Below, piece by piece: positions 1-7,553 of a stretch of 64,000 nt of DNA (positions are counted from its first letter, which is position 1; the number at the start of each line of letters is the position of its first letter). Origin of the DNA: an uncultured Alphaproteobacteria bacterium (lineage in GTDB: Bacteria; Pseudomonadota; Alphaproteobacteria; Rs-D84); the NCBI GenBank assembly GCA_944389555.1, contig CALXMU010000001.1, forward strand, positions 194,676-258,675, given 5' to 3'. The notes under the pieces were generated by a model. That model saw only the letters and a program-made list of their open reading frames with translations, did not search any database and was not told the DNA's origin. A program made the translations under genes and the position numbers.

Positions 1-48
1 TATATTCTCTGTACGAAATCTCATTTGGCTTTAATTATATCATATTTG

Positions 49-57
49 TGATAAAGT
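49..57 (+). promoter_or_regulatory. Extended -10 promoter element
   Basis: TG at 49-50 is followed one base later by TAAAGT at 52-57, matching the extended -10 form seen repeatedly in this window. It lies 11 bases before the first gene. No convincing -35 is visible. Confidence 0.35.
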
Positions 58-67
58 AAAAAGAGTA

Positions 68-736
68 ATGATAACTACGGATAATATTCTTGATAAATTT
101 TCTGGTGTAGCATTGTGGTGCTCTGCAGATATTGAGGCAACGGATTTAGCAAATGCTGCCTCTGTTGCCATAGAAAAAAATATTCCCTGTATGTCTGTTG
201 CGCCCGGTTCTGTTTCGATATTGTGGCCGTGGTTAGAAAATAAAAACGTTAAAATATTTTCGCGGTTTTATTTTGACAGTCAAAATAAAGACGGAATAAA
301 TTTAATATCAGAAAATATAAATCAGGTTTTTAAGCACGGAGCAGATGGGACTCAAATTTTTGTTTCTATGCGCGATTTGAATGAATTTGTATCGCAATTA
401 TATCTAATAAGAGATGATTTATTTTTTAATAAAGATGTTTTTATAGGTTTAGATATAAATGAAATAGGTCCGTTCGATTGGCCGACGGTTTTTGAGGCCA
501 TAAAAAAAATGAGAGCGACAGGTTTAACATTAGCGATGACTCGTGACGATGGAGATAAATCTGATTTTGTTGGGCGAATATATGCTGCTTTATCTTATTT
601 AGATGAAAAAAAAGAAAATATCCCTTTGCATTTTGTTTGCGGTGTAAACGAAACCCGTATAGAACAAGCGCAGCGGTTAATTCAAGCTATGCGACCGGAA
701 ATGGTGGGGCAGGCAAAGTTTTTTATAAATATTTAA
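68..736 (+). CDS. Hypothetical protein, possibly TIM-barrel-like
   Basis: This 222-residue soluble protein is not one I recognise. It has no signal peptide or membrane segment. The order of hydrophobic strands and amphipathic helices, with segments such as VFIGLDINEIGPFDWP near residue 125 and GLTLAMTRDD near residue 152, hints at a beta/alpha fold of TIM-barrel type, but no catalytic motif stands out. The ATG at 68 follows an AAAGAG-like ribosome site and an extended -10. The gene converges on trmB and their 3' ends overlap by four bases, so it is not in an operon with its right-hand neighbour. The fold is a guess; that it is a real gene is well supported by length and context. Confidence 0.7.
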   Translation: MITTDNILDKFSGVALWCSADIEATDLANAASVAIEKNIPCMSVAPGSVSILWPWLENKNVKIFSRFYFDSQNKDGINLISENINQVFKHGADGTQIFVSMRDLNEFVSQLYLIRDDLFFNKDVFIGLDINEIGPFDWPTVFEAIKKMRATGLTLAMTRDDGDKSDFVGRIYAALSYLDEKKENIPLHFVCGVNETRIEQAQRLIQAMRPEMVGQAKFFINI

Positions 737-1365
737 TTTTTAAGAATCATATATTTTGGAGTTGAGGTCCCAGCTTTATTCTTTTCTTGATAACGTGTAT
801 GAATTATCTTTATGCTTGGGATTGTTGGAATAAGTTTGGTTTGTTTTACTTGTTCTGCAATCCAGTCAAAATATTCCCAATGGTCTGTACCTATTATAAT
901 TTCTCCTTCTGGGGCGAGATGCTCAGATAAAAGTTTTAGAAAATCTGAATTTAATAACCGTCGTTTTGTATGTTTCGCTTTGGGCCAAGGGTCTGGATGT
1001 AGAACCCAAATTTGGTCGAATTTCGAATCGGTGTTATGTAAAAAAATACGTACGTCATCTGGAAATATACGAACGTTTTTATATTCTGTGCGAATCGCAT
1101 TTTCTTCGTCTGTTATTGCAGATAGTAAAGATGCAACACCGTTCATAAATGGTTCGGCACCTATAATAATTTTTTCCGGCATTTTCCGGCTGATTTCGCG
1201 TAAATGTTCACCGGAACCAAAACCAATTTCTAAAATCAAATTAGTCTGGTTTGGTATATTTATTGGTGATATTTTAGGCAAAATGTTTTCAATAAGTGTG
1301 ATTTGACGGGAAGATAACTTTTTCCCGTGACGGCGCCCAAATGTTCTTATTTCTTGTTTTTCCAT
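733..1365 (-). CDS. trmB: tRNA (guanine-N7-)-methyltransferase TrmB
   Basis: This 210-residue protein transfers a methyl group from S-adenosylmethionine to N7 of G46 in the tRNA variable loop. The SAM-binding motif ILEIGFGSGEHL is at about residues 44-55. The family hallmark HPDPWPKAKHTKRR at 123-136 carries the catalytic region. The C-terminal TRYQEKNKAG corresponds to the usual T-x-Y-E tail. Length is typical of the family. It is transcribed alone on the minus strand, divergent from gltX, and its 3' end overlaps the preceding convergent gene by four bases. Confidence 0.95.
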   Translation of the reverse strand: MEKQEIRTFGRRHGKKLSSRQITLIENILPKISPINIPNQTNLILEIGFGSGEHLREISRKMPEKIIIGAEPFMNGVASLLSAITDEENAIRTEYKNVRIFPDDVRIFLHNTDSKFDQIWVLHPDPWPKAKHTKRRLLNSDFLKLLSEHLAPEGEIIIGTDHWEYFDWIAEQVKQTKLIPTIPSIKIIHTRYQEKNKAGTSTPKYMILKN

Positions 1366-1414
1366 ATATTTAGTATAAAATTCACCGTATACGAATACAA
1401 GATTAAAGTTGTTT

Positions 1415-1420
1415 TATAAT
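1415..1420 (+). promoter_or_regulatory. -10 element for gltX
   Basis: A perfect TATAAT lies 17 bases before the gltX start in the short divergent gap with trmB. No good -35 is seen at 16-18 bases upstream. Confidence 0.4.
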
Positions 1421-1436
1421 GTAAGAGAAATAAAAA

Positions 1437-3017
1437 ATGCGTAAAGGTTTATCAGCAGATTTGATTGCAAGGGTGTTGGGGAATGCACCGAAATATACTT
1501 TGGCAGAGTTAGAAGAAAAGTATCCTCCACGCAATTTACCAGACGGGGCTTTTGTTACACGATTCGCTCCAAGTCCTACTGGGTATATGCATATAGGTGG
1601 TTTATATCAGGCTTTTGTTGATTGCAAATTAGCGCGTCAATCTGGCGGTGTATTTATGTTACGCATAGAAGACACAGATACTAAACGCGAAGTTGCAGAC
1701 GCTGTAAAAATTATTGAAGATTCTATGCATAGGTTTGGTTTAGAATATAACGATGTACCAGAGTACGGCCCTTATTATCAATCACAACGTAAAGATATTT
1801 ATCATAGCGTAGTTGCTGATTTGTTGGCTCGTGGATTGGCATATCCTTGTTTTTTAACCGCAGAAGATATGGAAAAAATTCGTGAAAACCAAAAATCTGC
1901 TGGTTTCGCAACAGGTATTTATGGCGAATTTGCGCGTGATAGAGATATTTCAGAAGAAGAAATAATTCGTCATTTGAACGTAGGTGAAGTTCCATCGATT
2001 CGATTATATTCTACTGGAAATCCAGATAACCGTATCTTTTGTAAGGATGCGGTTCGTGGTTCAATAGGCTTCCCAGAGAATAACGAAGATATCGTTTTGA
2101 TTAAGTCAAATGATGGTTTGCCGACTTATCATTTCGCGCATTTATGTGACGATCATTTTATGCGTACAACACATGTAGTGCGCGGTGAAGAATGGTTGCC
2201 GTCGTTTCCTTTACATATTCAGTTGTTTCGTATGATGGAATGGACGCCGCCTTTATATATTCACACATCTACGATTGATAAAATTGATGAAGAAACAGGA
2301 AAACAAAGAAAATTATCAAAGCGGCATGACCCAGAGGCAAATGTTGCTTTCTTTTTACAGGACGGTTGGCCGACAGAAGCGGTATTAGAGTATTTAGGGA
2401 ATATCGCAGCATCTGGTTATGAAGAAGCAAAGTCAAAAGGGCAGGTTAAATCAATTTGGGAATATGACTTGAAACCTAAAAAAATTCCTATCTCGGGCGC
2501 TTTGTTTGATATGAAAAAATTAGAATGGTGGGCAAAAGAATATATTGCTACTTTGCCTGTTGATAAATTGGTCTCGTGTGTCCGCGATTGGGCAGAAGAA
2601 TATGATACGCAATGGGCGTCACGAATCGGTGATAATCCAGAATACTTAAAGAATATTTTGGCTATAGAACGCGATAATCCGAAACGTATTCGTAAGGACT
2701 TTATTACATGGAAACAAACTTTACAGGAAGTTTCTTATTTCTGGGATGATTTGTTTTTGCCGAATAAGGAATACGAATTTAATAAAGATTTGTTAAACGC
2801 GTTTTTAGCGACATTTGATATATGTGATGATAAAGATTCGTGGTGGGCAAAAATTGTGACAATTGCTGCAGATAAAGGTGTTAAAAATGGTGATGTAGCA
2901 ATGAATTTACGTGTGGCTTTAACTGGACGCACAAATACACCTGACTTGTATTCCATAATACAGGTTATGGGTGGGGATAGAGTAGTTTCTCGTATAAAGG
3001 ATGTAATAAATGGTTAA
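1437..3017 (+). CDS. gltX: Glutamyl-tRNA synthetase
   Basis: This class I synthetase charges tRNA with glutamate. The protein is 526 residues. The signature PSPTGYMHIGG at 46-55 is the HIGH motif, and KLSKR at 292-296 is the KMSKS loop. LRIEDTD at 75-81 and the stretch around VVRGEEWLPSFPLH at 248-260 are typical GltX segments. About 38 residues precede the usual core start, a modest N-terminal extension. trhA starts inside its last codons (8-base overlap), so the two are co-transcribed. Because gatCAB is also in this window, a non-discriminating GltX that also charges tRNA-Gln is a reasonable inference, not something the sequence proves. Confidence 0.95.
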   Translation: MRKGLSADLIARVLGNAPKYTLAELEEKYPPRNLPDGAFVTRFAPSPTGYMHIGGLYQAFVDCKLARQSGGVFMLRIEDTDTKREVADAVKIIEDSMHRFGLEYNDVPEYGPYYQSQRKDIYHSVVADLLARGLAYPCFLTAEDMEKIRENQKSAGFATGIYGEFARDRDISEEEIIRHLNVGEVPSIRLYSTGNPDNRIFCKDAVRGSIGFPENNEDIVLIKSNDGLPTYHFAHLCDDHFMRTTHVVRGEEWLPSFPLHIQLFRMMEWTPPLYIHTSTIDKIDEETGKQRKLSKRHDPEANVAFFLQDGWPTEAVLEYLGNIAASGYEEAKSKGQVKSIWEYDLKPKKIPISGALFDMKKLEWWAKEYIATLPVDKLVSCVRDWAEEYDTQWASRIGDNPEYLKNILAIERDNPKRIRKDFITWKQTLQEVSYFWDDLFLPNKEYEFNKDLLNAFLATFDICDDKDSWWAKIVTIAADKGVKNGDVAMNLRVALTGRTNTPDLYSIIQVMGGDRVVSRIKDVING

Positions 3018-3756
3018 GTCAAAAAAAGTTGTTAGGGCAAAATTAAAAGCGGTTAAATCCGATTCGCGAGGAAGTCGTTTGCTGCGCATACTGCGTGCAA
3101 CTGGTTTGTTTCGTTGGGAACGTCCAAGTACTAAGTCTGAAGAAGTTGTAAATATTTTAACCCATGGTATAGGAATTGGTTTGGCAATTGCCGGTTTGAC
3201 CCTGTTGGTCGTTTTCGCTTCAATAAAAGGCGACCCTTGGGCGATTGTGTCTTGTGCCATATTTGGGTTGACAATGTTTACGCTTTATTTTGGCTCAACA
3301 ATGTGTCACGCAACGATAGGTAAAAAAAGTGAATGCTTTTTTGAGGTATGGGATAGTGCCGCTATATATGCCTTGATTGCCGGTACATACACGCCTTTCT
3401 TACTTGTAAATCTGCGCGGTTGGATTGGGTGGACTGTATTCGGTATTTTATGGGCCATCGTTATATTTGGCTCAATTATGAAAATGAAAAACCCAAAGCA
3501 GCAGCCTAAGTGGATGGTGGCTCTTTATCTTATAATGGGGTGGACTTTACTGTTCATACTGCCTGCAATGCTATACAACATCCCGCCACGTGGTTTATGG
3601 TTTATATTGGCTGGTGGACTTTCTTATTCAATTGGCGTGTTTTTCTATTTGTGGCGCAAAATGAAGTATTCACATGCGATTTGGCACTTATTCGTTATTG
3701 CTGGCAGTGTGTGCTTCTTTTTCGCGGTGTTGTTTGGTTGTATTATAGATTTCTAA
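3010..3756 (+). CDS. trhA: Hemolysin III / TrhA family membrane protein
   Basis: This 248-residue protein of the HlyIII/PAQR superfamily has about seven membrane segments. Family marks are NILTHGIGIG near residue 48, the STMCHA segment near residue 97, DSAAIYALIAGTYTPF near residue 116 and the C-terminal HAIWHLFVIAGS. These His, Ser and Asp residues form the putative metal site of PAQR proteins. A basic cytoplasmic extension of about 40 residues precedes the first family motif. Bacterial members are implicated in membrane-energy or lipid homeostasis rather than proven haemolysis. It overlaps the gltX 3' end by eight bases, indicating translational coupling. Confidence 0.92.
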   Translation: MVKSKKVVRAKLKAVKSDSRGSRLLRILRATGLFRWERPSTKSEEVVNILTHGIGIGLAIAGLTLLVVFASIKGDPWAIVSCAIFGLTMFTLYFGSTMCHATIGKKSECFFEVWDSAAIYALIAGTYTPFLLVNLRGWIGWTVFGILWAIVIFGSIMKMKNPKQQPKWMVALYLIMGWTLLFILPAMLYNIPPRGLWFILAGGLSYSIGVFFYLWRKMKYSHAIWHLFVIAGSVCFFFAVLFGCIIDF

Positions 3757-3767
3757 GAAAAACTAGT

Positions 3768-3796
3768 TTGACATTATTTGTTTTAAGTACTAATAT
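3768..3796 (+). promoter_or_regulatory. Strong sigma-70-type promoter for the thr leader/thrS
   Basis: TTGACA at 3768-3773 is separated by exactly 17 bases from TAATAT at 3791-3796. The predicted start of transcription is about 3803-3804, only three or four bases before the leader-peptide ATG at 3807, so the leader ORF would be almost leaderless. Confidence 0.8.
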
Positions 3797-3806
3797 ATTT
3801 TTCAGT

Positions 3807-3863
3807 ATGAAAAAGTTCATGATAGTTTTTACTACAACTACAACAACCCCCGCGGGGGTGTAG
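3807..3863 (+). CDS. Threonine-rich leader peptide upstream of thrS
   Basis: An 18-codon ORF encodes MKKFMIVFTTTTTTPAGV. It has six consecutive Thr codons (ACT ACA ACT ACA ACA ACC at 3831-3848) and ends 81 bases before thrS. It begins just downstream of a near-consensus promoter. The Thr run ends in a C5-GC-G5 palindrome (3847-3858) that spans the Pro, Ala and Gly codons, and a second hairpin GCGGTT/AACCGC lies at 3873-3886. This is the layout of an amino-acid attenuation leader: ribosomes stalling for lack of charged tRNA-Thr would change RNA folding and raise ThrS synthesis. No U-rich terminator is evident, so control might act on translation. The function is inferred from sequence alone. 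Confidence 0.75.
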   Translation: MKKFMIVFTTTTTTPAGV

Positions 3864-3887
3864 ATTCTATTTGCGGTTTTAACCGCG
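3846..3887 (+). promoter_or_regulatory. Candidate attenuator hairpins before thrS
   Basis: Hairpin 1 is ACCCC-CGCG-GGGGT (3846-3859), overlapping the end of the leader ORF. Hairpin 2 is GCGGTT-TT-AACCGC (3873-3886). CGCGG at 3851-3855 can alternatively pair with CCGCG at 3883-3887, and AACCC at 3845-3849 is complementary to GGGTT (3934-3938) beside the thrS ribosome site. The structures are mutually exclusive, as expected for attenuation. Confidence 0.5.
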
Positions 3888-3944
3888 CAGTGCAATAATC
3901 AATAACAATTTAACTTTACTTTATAAATTATAAGGGTTTTTAAT

Positions 3945-5678
3945 ATGTCATATCCTATTGAAATGATTCGTCACTCATTGGCGCACGTTATGGCGGCAGC
4001 CGTACAGAAACTGTATCCAGATGTAAAATTTGCGGGTGGACCTGCAATTGAAAACGGATTCTATTATGACTTTGATACAGAGCACAGGTTTTCAGAAGAG
4101 GACTTTGAAAAAATAGAACAAGAAATGCGTTCTTTGATTAAATCCAACGGTCGTTTTGAACAAAGAAATGTTTCTTTGGATGAAGCAAAGCAAATTTTCG
4201 CAAATCAACCATATAAAATGGAATGGTTAAACGAATATGATGCGGCTGGCGAACAATTGTCTATATATACTTTCCGTGATTTTGTGGATTTATGTCGTGG
4301 ACCTCACGTTGAAAGCTCTAAGGACTTGCCACGCGATTCGTTTAAAATTCGTAACGTTGCAGGGGCTTACTGGAAGGGTGACGCAAAAAATAAGATGTTG
4401 CAGCGTATTTACGTTGATGCGTTTGCTTCAAAAGAAGAACTAGAAGAATTCTTAAAAATGCAAGAAGAGGCGGCTTCTCGTGATAACCGTAAATTGGGTA
4501 AAGATATGGATTTATTCCATTTCGAGCCTGATTATGCGCCTGGCGCCGTTTTCTGGCATGATAAAGGTTATAAAATTTATCGCAAGTTGATTGAATATAT
4601 TCGTCATCGTCAAGAAAAGGCTGGTTATCAAGAAATTTCTACGCCGTCCGTTATGGATAGGTCTTTGTGGGAACGCAGCGGTCACTGGGCAAAATACGGT
4701 GAACATAACTATTCAGGAAAAACCCAAGATGGTAAAACGTTCTGCGTAAAACCGATGTCTTGCCCCGGTGGTATGTTGGTGTTCGGACAGGGTATAAAGT
4801 CTTATAAAGATTTGCCTTTGTACTTAGCTGAATTTGGTAAGGTAAATCGCTATGAGGCAGCTGGTGGTTTGTCTGGGTTAATGCGCGTTCGTGAATTTAC
4901 TCAAGATGACGCTCATATTTTCTGCACGGAAGAACAGTTAGAGAAGGAAGTCGTAAAAATTTTGCGTTTCATTAAAGATATTTACGGAAAGTTCGGTTTT
5001 GATAAAATTTCTATGAAATTAGCTACTCGTAAAGAATCAGAATTCCGTATTGGTTCTGATGAAATATGGGATAAAGCTGAAGGTGCTTTAAAGCATGCGT
5101 TGGACGCCAATGGAATTGAGTATGAAATTGCAGAAGGTGACGCAGCGTTCTATGGACCGAAAATAGATAACTATCTGAAAGATGCGCTGGGGCGTACTTG
5201 GCAATGTGGTACGGTGCAATTAGATATGAATTTGCCGGAAAGATTCGATTTATCTTACATCGGTGAAGATGGTGAAAAGCATCGTCCGATTATGTTACAT
5301 CGTGCTATGTTGGGCTCTATTGAGCGCTTTATGGGAATTTTATTGGAGTCAACAGGGGGTAACTTACCTTTATGGTTGTCACCAGAACCTGTTGTCGTAA
5401 CGCCGATTTCTGAAAAATTCCGTGATTATGCGGTCTCAATAGTTGACGCGTTGCGAGATGCAGGAATACATGCTCGCGCAGATTTACGTGATGAGAAAGT
5501 AAATTATAAAATCCGTGAATTGTCATTGGCAAAAACTCCGATAATTGCGGTTGTTGGTGAAAAAGAAATGGCCGATAAAACCGTAACATTGCGTCGTTTG
5601 GGCGTTGAAAAGCAAGAAGTTATGAATCTTGATGATTTCATATCTCAAATGAAAGAAGCGGTTAAAATGCCGGCATAA
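3945..5678 (+). CDS. thrS: Threonyl-tRNA synthetase lacking the TGS domain
   Basis: This class II synthetase charges tRNA-Thr. The 577-residue protein starts directly at the editing domain: H10 and H14 (HSLAH) with C117 and H121 (CRGPH) form the deacylation site for Ser-tRNA-Thr. The catalytic core has the usual zinc ligands in CPGGM, DDAHIF and LHRAMLGS. The C-terminal anticodon-binding domain follows from about residue 475. Compared with the roughly 640-residue family norm, the N-terminal TGS domain of about 60 residues is absent. No in-frame upstream start could supply it, because the leader peptide and hairpins occupy that DNA. AAGGG before ATG 3945 is the ribosome site. Confidence 0.95.
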   Translation: MSYPIEMIRHSLAHVMAAAVQKLYPDVKFAGGPAIENGFYYDFDTEHRFSEEDFEKIEQEMRSLIKSNGRFEQRNVSLDEAKQIFANQPYKMEWLNEYDAAGEQLSIYTFRDFVDLCRGPHVESSKDLPRDSFKIRNVAGAYWKGDAKNKMLQRIYVDAFASKEELEEFLKMQEEAASRDNRKLGKDMDLFHFEPDYAPGAVFWHDKGYKIYRKLIEYIRHRQEKAGYQEISTPSVMDRSLWERSGHWAKYGEHNYSGKTQDGKTFCVKPMSCPGGMLVFGQGIKSYKDLPLYLAEFGKVNRYEAAGGLSGLMRVREFTQDDAHIFCTEEQLEKEVVKILRFIKDIYGKFGFDKISMKLATRKESEFRIGSDEIWDKAEGALKHALDANGIEYEIAEGDAAFYGPKIDNYLKDALGRTWQCGTVQLDMNLPERFDLSYIGEDGEKHRPIMLHRAMLGSIERFMGILLESTGGNLPLWLSPEPVVVTPISEKFRDYAVSIVDALRDAGIHARADLRDEKVNYKIRELSLAKTPIIAVVGEKEMADKTVTLRRLGVEKQEVMNLDDFISQMKEAVKMPA

Positions 5679-5690
5679 AGTAAAAAAAAT

Positions 5691-5713
5691 ATGGCGCGTT
5701 TTTAACGCGCCAT
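5691..5713 (+). terminator. Hairpin after thrS
   Basis: A ten-base perfect stem, ATGGCGCGTT with AACGCGCCAT, has a TTT loop and lies 12 bases after the thrS stop. The following tract is TATAATA rather than a clean U-run. Confidence 0.55.
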
Positions 5714-5744
5714 TATAATATGCGTGTATAGAAAAGGAAGGCAC

Positions 5745-5888
5745 ATGAAAAAAGCGCTTTTATTATTGGTTATTATTGCGATGCCGATGGTGTTATCTGC
5801 ATGCGCATCAAAATGTGAAACAGAACCGATTGTGGAAGAAAATCATAAATTGATTGTACCGCCAAATTTCGGTCAAATGCCAAAGTAA
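5745..5888 (+). CDS. Small BamF-like lipoprotein (47 aa)
   Basis: This short gene starts at ATG 5745 after GGAAGG. It encodes a lipoprotein signal peptide with lipobox LSAC (Cys 20) and a mature part of only 28 residues. The mature tail contains LIVPPNFGQMPK, which resembles the conserved PP-D/N-F-x-x-x-P stretch of the alphaproteobacterial DUF3035/BamF lipoproteins, accessory members of the beta-barrel assembly machine. Full BamF proteins are usually longer, so this is either a minimal version or an unrelated small lipoprotein. It lies between the thrS hairpin and the promoter of the SPOR gene and is probably its own unit. Confidence 0.65.
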   Translation: MKKALLLLVIIAMPMVLSACASKCETEPIVEENHKLIVPPNFGQMPK

Positions 5889-5904
5889 TTTATAGATATA
5901 ATCT

Positions 5905-5933
5905 TTGGAAATCACGGTTTTTTATGATATAAT
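5905..5933 (+). promoter_or_regulatory. Promoter for the SPOR protein operon
   Basis: TTGGAA at 5905-5910, a 17-base spacer and TATAAT at 5928-5933 with TG at 5925-5926 make an extended -10 promoter. ACGGTTT (5914-5920) and AAACCGT (5934-5940) form an inverted repeat bracketing the -10, a possible operator. Confidence 0.65.
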
Positions 5934-5962
5934 AAACCGTAAAGAACTATGGGAGAATCCAA

Positions 5963-6766
5963 ATGAATAACGATGATAACTTAGATTTATTGGATTTAAA
6001 TGATGATACAGATTCAATAGATGCATTACCTGATGCAGCGCCTTTTTCTGCACCTCGTCCAAAGAAACCGTGGTTGTTGATGGGGGTTGGTGTGTTGGTA
6101 ATCATATTGGCAACATATGTCATCATTCGCATCGTTGGGGGGGATTCTTCGTCTACGATGGAAGTAAATTTGGATGCACCAGCAGTTGTGGTTGAGGGTG
6201 AAGATCCGAATGCGCCATTGGTTGTGGGACCGGCACCAGAGGTACAGCCAGCACAGCCGGTAAATGTTGCACCGGCACCGCAACCTGTACAAGCGGCGGT
6301 CCAACCTGCACCCGCGGTACAAACGGGGCCTCAACCTGTTGCACAAAATACAACGCCAGGCGTCCCTGTTCGCGTGGTAGAAGATAGGAAAGATGTTACG
6401 TTTAATCCGGATAAACCTGCGACACAACCGGCAAAACAAGCAGTGAAGAAAACTTCTTCAAAACCAGCTTCTCAGCCGGCGCGTCGGACTCAAACGCAAC
6501 GCGCACAAACTGCGCCAAAGGCTTCTGCGTGGTATGCTCAAATAGGTTCTTATAGTTCTCGGGCTTTGGCGGAAGCGGGGCAACGTAAGTTACAAAATTC
6601 TCATAAAAACTTATTCTCTGGACATCAGTTTGTAATCTTGGCGGCGGTTCTGCCAAACGGTTCAACTACGTACAGATTACGTATAGGCTTTAATGCTGCT
6701 GCAGATGCAAATAGCTTCTGTCGTAATGCCAAAGCTGATGGTCTGGAATGTTATGTTACTAAATAA
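5963..6766 (+). CDS. SPOR-domain membrane protein
   Basis: This 267-residue bitopic inner-membrane protein has an acidic cytoplasmic N-terminus and one membrane segment (about residues 34-55). A long Pro/Ala/Gln/Val-rich periplasmic linker (about 75-180) follows, then a C-terminal SPOR domain from about residue 188 (AWYAQIGSYSSRALAEAG to the end). SPOR domains bind septal peptidoglycan stripped of stem peptides, so the protein probably localises to the division site, like FtsN or DedD. It has its own promoter and lies 14 bases before tatA, so the two are likely co-transcribed. Which SPOR subfamily it belongs to cannot be decided here. Confidence 0.88.
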   Translation: MNNDDNLDLLDLNDDTDSIDALPDAAPFSAPRPKKPWLLMGVGVLVIILATYVIIRIVGGDSSSTMEVNLDAPAVVVEGEDPNAPLVVGPAPEVQPAQPVNVAPAPQPVQAAVQPAPAVQTGPQPVAQNTTPGVPVRVVEDRKDVTFNPDKPATQPAKQAVKKTSSKPASQPARRTQTQRAQTAPKASAWYAQIGSYSSRALAEAGQRKLQNSHKNLFSGHQFVILAAVLPNGSTTYRLRIGFNAAADANSFCRNAKADGLECYVTK

Positions 6767-6780
6767 TAAGAGGTAGATAT

Positions 6781-7074
6781 ATGTTTGGACGTTTCGGCTG
6801 GGCTGAGATACTTGTAATCGTTGTTTTGGTATTGATTTTGTTTGGGCATAATAAAATACCTGGAATGATGAAAAATTTAGCGGACGGCATAAATGTTTTT
6901 AAGAAAGAATTAAAAGGTAACGATTCTAAGAAAACTTCAAAAGATTCTATAAAATCAGAAGAAGCAAATAAAGAAGCTGATTCTGTTGTGAAAAAATCTG
7001 CCGTTAAAAAGAGTGCAAAAAAAGTTGTAAAAGCTTCGGGAAAAAAGACCGTCTCTAAAAAAAGCAAAAAATAA
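6781..7074 (+). CDS. tatA: Sec-independent translocase subunit TatA
   Basis: This 97-residue protein has an N-terminal membrane helix (about residues 7-22), the FG hinge (LFGHNKIPG), an amphipathic helix near 28-42 and a long Lys/Ser-rich tail. That order is the TatA/B fold. TatA oligomerises to form the pore for folded proteins with twin-arginine signals. tatB and tatC lie together at 15093-16108, so the Tat genes are split in this genome. It follows the SPOR gene closely and ends at a bidirectional terminator. Confidence 0.88.
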   Translation: MFGRFGWAEILVIVVLVLILFGHNKIPGMMKNLADGINVFKKELKGNDSKKTSKDSIKSEEANKEADSVVKKSAVKKSAKKVVKASGKKTVSKKSKK

Positions 7075-7090
7075 ATAATATTTAAAAATA

Positions 7091-7117
7091 AAAAAACCGG
7101 TATTTGCCGGTTTTTTT
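7091..7117. terminator. Bidirectional terminator tatA/dksA-like
   Basis: AAAAAACCGG pairs with CCGGTTTTTT around a TATTTG loop, giving an A-run before and a T-run after, so it can serve both converging units. Confidence 0.85.
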
Positions 7118-7122
7118 ATGGT

Positions 7123-7551
7123 TTATTTACGTTTTTCGTATTCTTCTTGTTCATCTATTGTCATTGTTGCTAAAGGACGGGCAAGCATACGCGATATGCC
7201 GATTTCTTCACCAGATACAACACTATAACCATATGTACCGTTTTCGATTCGTTCTAATGCAGCATTTATCTTTTTTAGCAGGTTACTATCACGTTCGGAC
7301 ATACGTAAATTCATAGTAATTTCTTGTTCAAAAGATGCGTTGTCTGATTCGTCACCAACACCAGCATTGTCATTTTTTTCTGCAACGCGTACAGCACTTA
7401 GCGTTGAATCTGCATCGTGTAATAACTCTTCTTTTTGCGCCGTCAACAATTGATAAAAGTAGGCTAATTGTTCCGGACACATATATGGTTCAGACTTTTT
7501 AGGTACATATTTTGCCGGTAATTCTATGTTTTTATAGTTTTTTTCTGCCAT
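7123..7551 (-). CDS. DksA/TraR-family protein without zinc-finger cysteines
   Basis: This 142-residue protein has the DksA layout: a coiled-coil with an acidic tip (GVGDESDNASFEQE, about 65-78), then the C-terminal globular part ending in GEEIGISRMLARPLATMTIDEQ. DksA binds the RNA polymerase secondary channel and, with ppGpp, tunes rRNA and stress promoters. The four zinc-binding Cys of classical DksA are absent: the usual CGYC site reads YGYSVVSG, and the only Cys is near the N-terminus. Cys-poor DksA paralogues are known to act without zinc in other proteobacteria. It is two bases downstream of trxA and probably co-transcribed with it. Confidence 0.85.
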   Translation of the reverse strand: MAEKNYKNIELPAKYVPKKSEPYMCPEQLAYFYQLLTAQKEELLHDADSTLSAVRVAEKNDNAGVGDESDNASFEQEITMNLRMSERDSNLLKKINAALERIENGTYGYSVVSGEEIGISRMLARPLATMTIDEQEEYEKRK

Positions 7552-7553
7552 CT

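Noticed and set aside
812-1306. 164-codon ORF opposite trmB
   Set aside because: Antisense shadow of a clearly identified gene; no homology-like features.
3510-3863. 117-codon ORF overlapping trhA
   Set aside because: It runs through trhA in another frame; only its last 18 codons, the Thr-rich leader, have promoter support.
6026-6439. 137-codon Arg/Cys-rich ORF opposite the SPOR gene
   Set aside because: Composition reflects the antisense of the Pro/Ala-rich linker.
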